Origin: Clostridium magnum DSM 2767
GTDB lineage: Bacteria; Bacillota; Clostridia; Clostridiales; Clostridiaceae
Reading direction: 5' to 3'
NCBI RefSeq assembly: GCF_001623875.1
Contig: NZ_LWAE01000005.1
Location: forward strand, 1-64,000
Length of the DNA stretch: 64,000 nt
Shown: positions 24,075-32,596 of the stretch, piece by piece
Layout: every line of letters begins with the position of its first letter
How positions within the stretch are numbered: the stretch's first letter is position 1
Program-made: the position numbers and the translations under genes
Notes under the pieces: generated by a model
Told to the model about the DNA's origin: nothing
Seen by the model: the letters and a program-made list of their open reading frames with translations, nothing else
Database searches by the model: none

Positions 24075-25808
24075 ATGTATAAAAAAAGGACTTTATGTAC
24101 CTTTAGTACATTACTATTAAGTACAGTATTATTACTACCAACTCAGGTTGATGCTGCATCATTAAGCAAAAGATTATCTGGGAGTAATAGATATGAAACT
24201 GGCTCTAAAATTGTACAAGAAGGATGGACAAGTAGTGACTATGCTGTAGTAGCAAGTGGGGAAGGTTTTGCAGACGCACTTTGCGCAGCACCTTTAGCTA
24301 AAAAATATAATGCTCCAATTTTGCTTACAGGAAAAGAGACTCTAGATTCAAATACAAAGGGTGAATTGATAAGACTTAATGTAAAAAATGTATTTATAGT
24401 AGGTGGAACTGGGGTTTTATCTGATAACATTAAGGATGAACTTGAGAGTATGAACATTACCACTACTAGAGTATATGGTCAGAATAGGTTTGAAACATCG
24501 CTGCAAGTGGCTAAAAGTTTAGGGGCTACTAGTGGTGTAGTAGTAACAAATGGATTTGGATTTGCAGATGCATTATCAATAGCTCCAGTTGCAGCACAAA
24601 ATGGGATGCCAATACTACTAACAGACAAGGATGATTTATCATCAGCAGTTAAGGAGTTCTTGGGTAACAGTTCTTATAGTGAAAGCTATATAGTTGGTGG
24701 AAGTGGCGTTGTAAGTGATAAAATTGCGTCACAGCTGAAGAATAATATAAGACTTGGAGGAAGCAGTAGATATGGCACAAATTCAGCTGTATTAAATCAC
24801 TTTGCTGACAAGTTTAGTTATGATAAAGTTTATGTTGCATCAGGTGAAAATTATCCAGATGCTTTATCAGGAAGTGTATTAGCAGCATCAAGTAACTCTC
24901 CTCTAATTTTAGTAGGAAGTACTATTGATTCTTCAGTAATGTCTTCAATAAAAGCTCAACATGATAAATATAACAATATAATAGCTTTAGGTGGTACTGC
25001 AGTAGTTACAGATACATTAGCAAATTATGTTGTCAGTGGAGTTGCTGCTGTAGAAAATAATAATGAAGAAACTACTGAAACTGTTAATCAACAGTTTCCA
25101 GTTACAATTGATCAACTGCCAATTGATATTACTATTAGAAACCCTGACAGCATTGGGAATGTCTATATGAATGCTACGTATAAGAATAATTCTGGAAAAA
25201 ATATAGTTGGATTCACAGCAACTGTTCTGTTAAAGGATAGCAACGAAAAAACTTATCTAACAAGTGATGACACTGTACTTCCTGGAGAAACATCTCCAAA
25301 TTTTGATGGTTTTGGTCCTAAAACACTAAATAAAGATGATATAGAAATTTTAGAGTATGAAATCACAATAGCTAATGCTGATGGAAGTGAAACATACATT
25401 AGCTATGATTGTAAGCTTAAATCATATGATATAGATACTTATGAAACAACAGACACAATAAGTACACTACCTTTGACGATTGAGCAGTTACCAATTGATG
25501 TTATTATTAAAAATCCTGACAGCATTGGGAATGTCTATATGAATGCTACGTACAAGAATAACTCTGAAAAGAATATAATTGGATTCACAGCAACTGTTTT
25601 GCTAAAGGACACCAATGAAAAAACTTATCTATCAAATTATGATACTGTGCTTCCTGGAGAAACATCTTCAAACTTTGATACTTTTGGTCCTAAAACACTA
25701 AATAAAGATGATATACAGTTCTTGAAATATGAAATTATAATTGCTAATGCTGATGGAAGTGAAACATATCTCACATACGATTGTAAACTTAAAACGTACA
25801 AGCAATAA
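24075..25808 (+). CDS. secreted CWB2 surface protein with duplicated C-terminal domain
   Basis: 577 residues. A signal peptide (about 1-28, ending VDAA) is followed by three cell-wall-binding-repeat-2 units (about 33-320; RLSGSNRYETG, RVYGQNRFETS, RLGGSSRYGTN; VVASGEGFADAL, VVTNGFGFADAL, YVASGENYPDAL). These attach proteins to anionic wall polymers. The C-terminal part holds two about 115-residue copies of one domain (TIDQLPIDITIRNPDSIGNV and TIEQLPIDVIIKNPDSIGNV), close also at DNA level, indicating a recent duplication. The domain resembles beta-sandwich FxLYD/DUF5780-type modules. Role unknown, surface located. The ATG follows AGGGGG. Confidence 0.85.
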   Translation: MYKKRTLCTFSTLLLSTVLLLPTQVDAASLSKRLSGSNRYETGSKIVQEGWTSSDYAVVASGEGFADALCAAPLAKKYNAPILLTGKETLDSNTKGELIRLNVKNVFIVGGTGVLSDNIKDELESMNITTTRVYGQNRFETSLQVAKSLGATSGVVVTNGFGFADALSIAPVAAQNGMPILLTDKDDLSSAVKEFLGNSSYSESYIVGGSGVVSDKIASQLKNNIRLGGSSRYGTNSAVLNHFADKFSYDKVYVASGENYPDALSGSVLAASSNSPLILVGSTIDSSVMSSIKAQHDKYNNIIALGGTAVVTDTLANYVVSGVAAVENNNEETTETVNQQFPVTIDQLPIDITIRNPDSIGNVYMNATYKNNSGKNIVGFTATVLLKDSNEKTYLTSDDTVLPGETSPNFDGFGPKTLNKDDIEILEYEITIANADGSETYISYDCKLKSYDIDTYETTDTISTLPLTIEQLPIDVIIKNPDSIGNVYMNATYKNNSEKNIIGFTATVLLKDTNEKTYLSNYDTVLPGETSSNFDTFGPKTLNKDDIQFLKYEIIIANADGSETYLTYDCKLKTYKQ

Positions 25809-25874
25809 TAAGAAAAAATCTTTCCTTATTAGATTAATAAGTGTTTGTAGAAAAGCATATATGATTTAGTTATG

Positions 25875-25909
25875 AAAAACTGGCGTCACTTAGTGATGCC
25901 AGTTTTTTA
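25875..25909 (+). terminator. terminator of the CWB2 gene
   Basis: AAACTGGCGTCAC pairs with GTGATGCCAGTTT around a short loop and runs into TTTTTTATAT. Confidence 0.85.
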
Positions 25910-26101
25910 TATATCTATTTTTCAATTATTGGTAGAAATAACTGTCGCTGTAGATGTTATGAATAGAGCAGTGTAAGATGAGATATATGTTGACTATATT
26001 AAAGTTTAGCACTAAAATAACTTTGTTGAACGGTTGGTAGCTGAAATGGATTTATTAGGAAGTTTTTATTTCTGCAATGAGCTTGAAAAAAGGGGTGACG
26101 G

Positions 26102-26794
26102 ATTATTTATAAATTATTATTAATAGAAGATGATTTAGAGATTTCAGAACTTGTGAATAAGCATCTCACAGGCGAAGGATTTGATGTACTAACAGTAAAT
26201 GATGGTGAAAAGGCTTTACAGGCTTTTTACAACAATACTTTTGATTTAGTTCTGCTAGATTTAATGCTACCTAAGGTCAGTGGAAAGGAAATACTAAAGA
26301 GAATAAGAGAATCTAGTTCTGTACCTGTACTTATTGTTTCTGCAAAGGATTCTGAAATTGATAAAATTTTAGGATTGGAGTTGGGTGCTGATGATTATAT
26401 AGCCAAGCCCTTTTCTGTACTTGAGCTAACAGCAAGAATATCTGCAATCTTTAGAAGGATAGGTTATTATATTAAAGAAGAAAATAGTATTAAATCAATC
26501 TCAAGAGGTCCATTTACACTTAACTTTGATAACTATCAGATCCTAAAAGGTGAAGAGAATATAGGTTTGACTGCAAAGGAATTTGAAATATTAAAGTTAT
26601 TTTTTCAAAATCCTAAAAAGGTATTTACTAAAGCACAAATATTTGCCAGCGTTTGGAAAGATGATTTTATTAATGATGATAACACCGTTACAGTGCAGAT
26701 AAGAAGATTGAGAGAAAAAATTGAAGAAGATCCTTCCAATCCAACATATATAAAGACTGTTTGGGGAATTGGTTATAGATTAGGAGATATATAG
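26102..26794 (+). CDS. OmpR-family response regulator with an ATT start
   Basis: The receiver domain begins IYKLLLIEDDLEISELV, which is in frame from 26105 but has no ATG, GTG or TTG. AAGGGG lies six bases before ATT at 26102, which would give a normal-length 230-residue protein. Starting at the GTG at 26153 would delete the first strand and the acidic pair. The phospho-acceptor Asp is in LLDLMLPKVSG, and the Lys/Thr switch is in VSAKD and KPF. A winged-helix output domain follows, ending WGIGYRLGD. It pairs with the kinase two bases downstream. ATT may be a rare start codon or a mutated ATG. Confidence 0.8.
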   Translation: MIYKLLLIEDDLEISELVNKHLTGEGFDVLTVNDGEKALQAFYNNTFDLVLLDLMLPKVSGKEILKRIRESSSVPVLIVSAKDSEIDKILGLELGADDYIAKPFSVLELTARISAIFRRIGYYIKEENSIKSISRGPFTLNFDNYQILKGEENIGLTAKEFEILKLFFQNPKKVFTKAQIFASVWKDDFINDDNTVTVQIRRLREKIEEDPSNPTYIKTVWGIGYRLGDI

Positions 26795-26795
26795 T

Positions 26796-27728
26796 ATGAT
26801 TAATTTTCTGGTGGTTATTGTAATTATTCTAACTTTTATATTTTTATTAACTAAAATACATATGAAAAACAAAGACATATCTTTCATAATAAGTTCTTTA
26901 AGTAAAGTTTCTTTTGAAAGTGTAAATGATAGGATTAGATTAGTAACAAGTGATAAAAGTATAAAGAACTTATGTATAGAAATTAATGGTTTTATTTCAA
27001 AATTTTATAAGCTAAAGGTCAGTGAAACTGAATCAAAAGAAGCCATGAAAAAGATGATTTCTAATATATCTCACGATTTAAGAACACCTATGACAGTTAT
27101 GCTTGGATATATTGATCAACTTAACTATAATTCTTCGCTAACTGAAAAAGAAAAGAAAGAATATTTGATAAAACTAGAAAAAAAGGTTTACGAAACTATA
27201 AGCCTTATGAATGAATTTTTTTCTCTTTCTAAATTAGAATCAGGAGATGAAGTTATTAATATAGAGGAATTAAATGTTTCAGAGATTGTGAAAAAAAGTA
27301 TATTGAGTTTTTATGAAACTCTTGAAGCCAATAAAATTGATGTAGAAGTTGATATTCCGGAAAAGGATATAAGGGCTTTAGGAAATGAAGAAGCTATTAC
27401 AAGAGTGTTAAACAATCTTATAACTAATTCAATAAAATATGGGTCCGATGGCAAGGTAATAGGAATAAAACTTTATGAAGAAAATGATTTAGTATGGATA
27501 GAGCAGTGGGATAAGGGTAAAGGTATATCAGAATCAGAAAAGAATAAGGTGTTTGAGAGATTGTATACACTAGATGAATCAAGAAACAAAGATTATCAGG
27601 GAAGCGGATTAGGACTTACTATTGTTCAAACACTAATAAATAAAATGAATGGAGAAATATATTTGAAAAGTATTCCTTATGAGAAAACTGTATTCAAGTT
27701 CTATCTAAAAAACAGTAGAACTTTATAA
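26796..27728 (+). CDS. sensor histidine kinase, small BceS-like type
   Basis: 310 residues with one strong N-terminal membrane helix (about 3-22), no extracellular sensor domain, the H box NISHDLRTPMTVMLGYIDQL, N box LNNLITNSIKYG, KGKGIS, and G2 box GSGLGLTIV. Short-input kinases of this kind commonly sense antimicrobial-peptide stress via an ABC transporter. The gene downstream is a BcrA/LanF-like ATPase separated by a structured repeat, which fits that role. Start two bases after the regulator stop, so the pair is translationally coupled. Confidence 0.85.
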   Translation: MINFLVVIVIILTFIFLLTKIHMKNKDISFIISSLSKVSFESVNDRIRLVTSDKSIKNLCIEINGFISKFYKLKVSETESKEAMKKMISNISHDLRTPMTVMLGYIDQLNYNSSLTEKEKKEYLIKLEKKVYETISLMNEFFSLSKLESGDEVINIEELNVSEIVKKSILSFYETLEANKIDVEVDIPEKDIRALGNEEAITRVLNNLITNSIKYGSDGKVIGIKLYEENDLVWIEQWDKGKGISESEKNKVFERLYTLDESRNKDYQGSGLGLTIVQTLINKMNGEIYLKSIPYEKTVFKFYLKNSRTL

Positions 27729-27791
27729 ATTAATTGTATTATTTTCAATGATGTAAGTTTTCATATGTAAGAATTTTGTAATACTTATTTT

Positions 27792-27975
27792 ATGAAGTGG
27801 AAGCTTGAATCAGATGGGGTTTCAAACCCCACCTGATTCTTAGTTGAACGAATCCAGGAACGTAGCCGCTCGCAACGTACTCTTTAAGAAAAGCAGAGAG
27901 CACAAATCTCTGATTTGTTGCGAATCGCTTTCACACCGTGCGTAGGGAGTATTAGAGCGGGTAGTTATCGGATGA
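27792..27975 (+). repeat. structured RNA element, copy 3 (long form)
   Basis: ATGAAGTGGAAGCTTGAATC start, hairpin GATGGGGTTT/AACCCCACC, CCGCTC later pairing with GAGCGG. The inner arm is extended by about 50 bases (GTACTC, then a hairpin CACAAATC/GATTTGT and CGAATCG), ending CACACCGTGCGTAGGGAG, TATTAGAGCGGGTAG, TTATCGGATGAA. It separates a two-component system from its likely ABC transporter target. Confidence 0.82.
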
Positions 27976-28050
27976 ATTTTAAAGCATTTTTTTATATAAT
28001 GAAATTAATTGATAGCTGATTTAAAAATATTATATGATGTGGGTGAAAAA

Positions 28051-28971
28051 GTGGAATATGCATTAAGAACTTTTAATTTATATAAGAAAATAAAGGGTAA
28101 CGTAATAATTAATGATTTAAATATAAACGTTAAAAAAGGAGAAATCTATGGACTACTTGGACAAAATGGTTCAGGGAAAACCACTACTTTAAAGCTTATA
28201 GTAAATTTACTTAAACCTACTTCTGGAGTTATAGAATTCTTTAACGAGCCTATAAGAAACAAGAATAAAGAATTTTTAAAGAAAATTGGTAGTGTAATAG
28301 AATATCCTGCTTTTTATGAAAATCTTACAGCGAGAGAAAACTTACAGATTCATAAAACTCTTATGGGATATGAGGAAAAGAATTGTATTGATGATGCAAT
28401 AGGAATGGTAAAACTTAAGAATTTTGAAGGAAAGTTAGTTAGTGAACTTTCCCTTGGTACGAAACAAAAGCTTGGTATTGCAAGAGCAATATTAACAAAA
28501 CCTGATTTGTTAATATTAGATGAACCAATCAATAGTCTGGATCCATTAGGTATAAGGGACATTAGAAATTTACTAGGTATGATTTCTAAAAAATATGGAA
28601 CCACAATTTTAATAGCAAGTCATATATTAAGTGAAATAGAACAAATTGCAGATACTATAGGTATAATTCACAAAGGCACTCTACTTGAAGAGATAGATTA
28701 TGAAAGTATTAGAGAAAAAAGTAGACATTCTATAGAACTTATAGTTGATGATGTAAATAAGGCTTCTTTCTTACTTTCAGAAAAGATGAATATAAATAAC
28801 TTTCTGGTATTCGGATTGAATAAAATTAAAATTTATGAAAGATTAAATGATAGTGGGAGAATAAATGTATTCTTATGTAAAAATAATGTAGAAGTTAAAT
28901 CTGTTAATATTAAAAGGGATACATTGGAAGAACATTTTGTTTCACTTATAGGAGAAAGTCAAAATGTTTAG
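28051..28971 (+). CDS. BcrA/LanF-type ABC transporter ATPase
   Basis: 306 residues from the GTG at 28051, where the family's usual start aligns; a longer frame from a TTG at 28009 has no site. Walker A GQNGSGKTT, a diverged signature LSLGTKQK, Walker B LLILDEPINSLDP and H-loop ASHILSEI are present, with the C-terminal tail typical of bacitracin and lantibiotic self-protection ATPases. It would act with a membrane permease to remove peptides from the envelope. That permease gene begins four bases before the stop but is cut after 12 codons, so the system is now incomplete here. Confidence 0.85.
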   Translation: MEYALRTFNLYKKIKGNVIINDLNINVKKGEIYGLLGQNGSGKTTTLKLIVNLLKPTSGVIEFFNEPIRNKNKEFLKKIGSVIEYPAFYENLTARENLQIHKTLMGYEEKNCIDDAIGMVKLKNFEGKLVSELSLGTKQKLGIARAILTKPDLLILDEPINSLDPLGIRDIRNLLGMISKKYGTTILIASHILSEIEQIADTIGIIHKGTLLEEIDYESIREKSRHSIELIVDDVNKASFLLSEKMNINNFLVFGLNKIKIYERLNDSGRINVFLCKNNVEVKSVNIKRDTLEEHFVSLIGESQNV

Positions 28972-29002
28972 TCTTATAAAAATAGAATTCCTTAAAATGT
29001 AG
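28964..29002 (+). pseudogene. ABC permease stub
   Basis: ATG overlapping the ATPase stop (ATGTTTAG). It encodes MFSLIKIEFLKM, the usual beginning of BcrB/LanE-type permeases, then TAG at 29000. The remaining 230 or so codons are gone, replaced by the end of a different gene. Confidence 0.65.
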
Positions 29003-29304
29003 AATCCAAATTCACAATAAGGATGGAAGGCTTAAACCTGGCGTTTTTGGAAATATAAAGATTGCTATCGATGAAAATAAAAAAAGCAATTACGCTGCCA
29101 TTAAAAGCAATAGGAGGTAGTGAAGGAAACTATTATGTTTTTAAAAATAATAATGGAGTAGCAAAAAAACAAACTATAACCACAGGTGAAATTAGTGGAG
29201 ATATAGTGGAAATAAAATCTGGGGTAAAAGATGGAGAAAGTGTTATCACAACTAACGTAGGAAACCTTCAAGATGGTGATGGAGTAAAAGTAGTAACTGA
29301 ATAG
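29003..29304 (+). pseudogene. RND membrane fusion protein, C-terminal remnant with frameshift
   Basis: From about 29003 one frame gives IHNKDGRLKPGVFGNIKIAI then DENKK. After a run of seven A residues the next frame continues AITLPLKAIGGSEGNYYVFK to the TAG at 29302. Six A residues would join them into the normal C-terminal half of a HlyD/AcrA-type adaptor. Everything N-terminal to this is deleted at the junction with the permease stub. The adaptor that should serve the following RND pump is therefore non-functional here. Confidence 0.8.
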
Positions 29305-29320
29305 GAGATGAGATTTAATT

Positions 29321-32300
29321 ATGTTTTTATCAGATGTTAGTTTAAAAAGACCTGTATTTATCACCGTAATAATTATTGCTTTACTGGCTTTAGGAGTAGT
29401 TAGTTATACCAGTTTGCCTATGGATCAGCTTCCAGATGTTGATATGCCAACTGTATCTGTTAGAATAACTGAAAGTGGAGCAGCTCCAGACCAAATTGAG
29501 TCAAAGATAACAAAGAAAGTAGAGGATGCAGTAGGACAAATATCTGGGGTTAAGCACGTTAGCTCAACCATAACAGAAGGAGTTTCAAGTACTACAATTT
29601 CCTTTGAATTAGAGAAGCCATCAGCAGAGGCAGTGCAGGAGATAAAAGATAAGTTATCTAATATCAGAGGCAGCTTGCCAAGAGATATTGATGATCCTGT
29701 AGTTTCAAAATTTGATGCCAGTGCATCAGCTATTTTTTCTTTTGCTGTTACTGGATCAATGTCTAATAGTGAGTTATCCCAGATAGTAGAGGATAATATT
29801 GCAAAAAAACTGCAAACCATAAGTGGTGTTGGAGCCGTTAACACTTATGGAAAGGAAGAACGAGAGATTCATATAAAACTAGATAAAGAAAAAATGAATT
29901 CATTTAACATTACAGTTTCAGAACTTACTAATAGTTTAAGTAACGATAACATTAATGTATCCAGTGGTAAAGTCTCTAGTGGAGATACACAAATAAGCTT
30001 AAAGACTGATTCTTCTATAAAAAAGATAGATGATTTTCTTAATGTTTTAGTTGTCAAACGTAACGGTAGTGAAATAAGACTTAGAGATATTGCAAAAGTT
30101 GAAGATGGAAGTAAAGAAAAAAGCAGTTTATCTTTTTATAATGGTAAGGAATCAATTGGTATTGATATTGTTAAACAATCTGGTTCAAATACTGTACAAG
30201 TAGCTGAGGCTGTTAAAAAAGAAGTTGAAAATATTAAAAAGAACTTACCATCAGGAGTTAAGGTTGAACTTGTAACTGATAACTCCACATCTATAATTGA
30301 TTCGGTTAAAGATGTTCAAAAGACAATGCTAGCAGGATGTATACTTGCAGTAATTGTAGTTTTCATTTTTCTTAAGGATATTGCCAGTACTGCAATTAGT
30401 GCAATTGCTATTCCTGTATCCATAATTACTACCTTTGCAGTAATGAAATTTATGAATTTCACACTTAATACAGTTTCTTTAATGGCATTATCCCTTGCAG
30501 TTGGATTACTTATTGACGATGCTATAGTTGTTATTGAAAATATCGTTCGTCATCTACGTATGGGAAAAAGCCCGATTCAAGCAGCAAAGGAAGGCACTGA
30601 GGAAATAGGACTTGCAGTTATAGCTACCACTCTTGCTATAGTAGCAGTATTTGTTCCTATCGCTATGATTAATGGTATGATAGGAAAGTTTCTTGTACAA
30701 TTTGGAATGACTGTTGCTGCCAGTGTTTTGGTTTCACTATTTGTAGCTTTTACTTTAGTACCAATGCTTTCTGCAAAGCATTTAAGAAGTAAGGAAAAGG
30801 AAATACCTATAATAGGAAGGTTTCTAGAAAGATTTAATGAATCTTTTGATAAGTTAGCTAATACTTATTCTAGATTGTTAAAGTTGTCACTAGAGCATAG
30901 AGTTATAACCTTATTGATACCAATGGGGCTATTGATAGTAAGTTTACTTTTGGCTACACAATTGAAAACAGGTTTTATTTCTGCAACTGATAATGGGCAG
31001 ATATCAATAGAAGCAAGTTTAGATTCAGGTTCTACTTTAAGCAGTGCTTCAAAAATTGATAAGGATATGGAAAGTATTATTGAAAAAAATAAGAATGTGA
31101 AATATATATATTCTACAGTTCAGTTAGATAAAATTAATCTTAGTGTAAAAATTTCAGAGAAGAAAGATAGAAAAGAAAGTGTTGATGAGATTGTAGCAAA
31201 AATTCGTGAAGATTTGAAGAGCATTCCAGGAGTTGATTTATCAGTTACTTCCGCTGGTGGTTCTATGGGGGCAGGTAAATTAGTTCAATACCACATTAAA
31301 GGTTCAGATTTTACAAAGCTGCAGGAATATGCTTTAAAGGCTGAGAAAGTAATGAAGAATACTCCTGGAGCAGTAGATGTAAGTCTTACTTATAAGTCTG
31401 GAAAACCAGTAGTAAAACTTGAAGTAGATCGTGACAAAGCTCAAGATTTAGGAGTAAATCCAAGTGTAGTTTCTAGTACATTAAACACTTTATTTAATGG
31501 AGCTGTAGTAAGCCAGTATGAAACGGAAAAGGATAGATACGATGTTCGCATGCAGCTTGAAGAAGACGATAGGAAAGACTTTGATAGTTTACAGGGAATC
31601 TATGTATCTAGTACAAGTGGGAAAATGATTCCTATTGATCAAGTAACCAAAAAAGTTTTCACTACATCTTCAGCTACTATCAATAGATATGATAAAGAAA
31701 GAGAAATTCAGTTAACAGCAAATTATGTTGGAGTAGCACAGAGTGATTTTACTAAGGCATTTAATAATAAGCTACAAAGTGAAGCACCTGCACCAAACGG
31801 TATAAAGGTAACCGCTGGAGGAAGTCAAGACCAAATGGCAGAAAGTATGGGAGGCTTAGCTACAGCACTTGTTATGGGAGTTTTATTTATATTCCTTGTA
31901 ATTGCAGCTCAGTTTGAAAGCTTCTTAGATCCGTTCGCTATTTTACTTTCTTTACCACTAGCGATTATTGGTGCAATTTTAGGATTGCTTATTGGTAATA
32001 AAGAGATGGATATGATGTCTGCTATAGGTATTATTATGCTGATGGGTCTAGTTACTAAAAATGCAATCTTGCTTGTTGATTTTGCAAAACAAAATTACAG
32101 CAAAGGAATGGATTTAAAAGAAGCTTTAATTAATGCTGGTCATACCCGTTTAAGGCCAATTATTATGACTACCTTGGCAATGATTTTTGGTATGATTCCT
32201 ACAGCAATAGCATCCGGCTCTGGCTCAGAACAACGTGTTCCTATGGCCTTTGCAATTATTGGAGGATTGATTACATCTACGTTGTTGACACTGGTATTTG

Positions 32301-32383
32301 TGCCAGTAGTATACATATACTTACATGATCTTAAAGGATTATTTAAGAAAAAAAACCAAATAAGCTGCAAAAGATATCTTTAG
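29321..32383 (+). CDS. RND-family efflux pump (AcrB/SwrC-like)
   Basis: 1020 residues, full length for the HAE/AcrB family. It starts FLSDVSLKRPVFITVIIIA, has two large extracytoplasmic loops and twelve membrane helices. The proton-relay acidic pair is in GLLIDDAIVVIENI of helix 4. FVPIAMINGMIG and the C-terminal LVTKNAILLVDFAK motifs are intact. In Firmicutes such pumps (for example SwrC/YerP) export surfactants or drugs with a membrane fusion protein. That partner, directly upstream, is a remnant, so the pump either works alone, uses another adaptor, or is on the way to decay. The ATG follows TAGGAGAT. Confidence 0.9.
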   Translation: MFLSDVSLKRPVFITVIIIALLALGVVSYTSLPMDQLPDVDMPTVSVRITESGAAPDQIESKITKKVEDAVGQISGVKHVSSTITEGVSSTTISFELEKPSAEAVQEIKDKLSNIRGSLPRDIDDPVVSKFDASASAIFSFAVTGSMSNSELSQIVEDNIAKKLQTISGVGAVNTYGKEEREIHIKLDKEKMNSFNITVSELTNSLSNDNINVSSGKVSSGDTQISLKTDSSIKKIDDFLNVLVVKRNGSEIRLRDIAKVEDGSKEKSSLSFYNGKESIGIDIVKQSGSNTVQVAEAVKKEVENIKKNLPSGVKVELVTDNSTSIIDSVKDVQKTMLAGCILAVIVVFIFLKDIASTAISAIAIPVSIITTFAVMKFMNFTLNTVSLMALSLAVGLLIDDAIVVIENIVRHLRMGKSPIQAAKEGTEEIGLAVIATTLAIVAVFVPIAMINGMIGKFLVQFGMTVAASVLVSLFVAFTLVPMLSAKHLRSKEKEIPIIGRFLERFNESFDKLANTYSRLLKLSLEHRVITLLIPMGLLIVSLLLATQLKTGFISATDNGQISIEASLDSGSTLSSASKIDKDMESIIEKNKNVKYIYSTVQLDKINLSVKISEKKDRKESVDEIVAKIREDLKSIPGVDLSVTSAGGSMGAGKLVQYHIKGSDFTKLQEYALKAEKVMKNTPGAVDVSLTYKSGKPVVKLEVDRDKAQDLGVNPSVVSSTLNTLFNGAVVSQYETEKDRYDVRMQLEEDDRKDFDSLQGIYVSSTSGKMIPIDQVTKKVFTTSSATINRYDKEREIQLTANYVGVAQSDFTKAFNNKLQSEAPAPNGIKVTAGGSQDQMAESMGGLATALVMGVLFIFLVIAAQFESFLDPFAILLSLPLAIIGAILGLLIGNKEMDMMSAIGIIMLMGLVTKNAILLVDFAKQNYSKGMDLKEALINAGHTRLRPIIMTTLAMIFGMIPTAIASGSGSEQRVPMAFAIIGGLITSTLLTLVFVPVVYIYLHDLKGLFKKKNQISCKRYL

Positions 32384-32386
32384 AAT

Positions 32387-32452
32387 AATGAAGTGGAAGC
32401 TTGAATCAGGTGGGGGGGTAAAACCCCACCTGATTTTTAGTTTAACGAATCC
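32387..32452 (+). repeat. structured RNA element, copy 4 (5' hairpin only)
   Basis: ATGAAGTGGAAGCTTGAATC, hairpin CAGGTGGGG/CCCCACCTG, then TTTAACGAATCC. The second domain is absent. It begins four bases after the RND pump stop codon and may now act as part of its 3' end. Confidence 0.78.
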
Positions 32453-32596
32453 AATTAGATATAGGATTCTCATAAGCTCAACATACGAATATAATATATA
32501 GAGTAGTGAAGAATAGTAGAGAAGCAATGATTTAAATAGGCTATATACTTTTTAAACCCTTTACCTGATTGTAGCTTTGAATTTGAGGTGAAAGAA

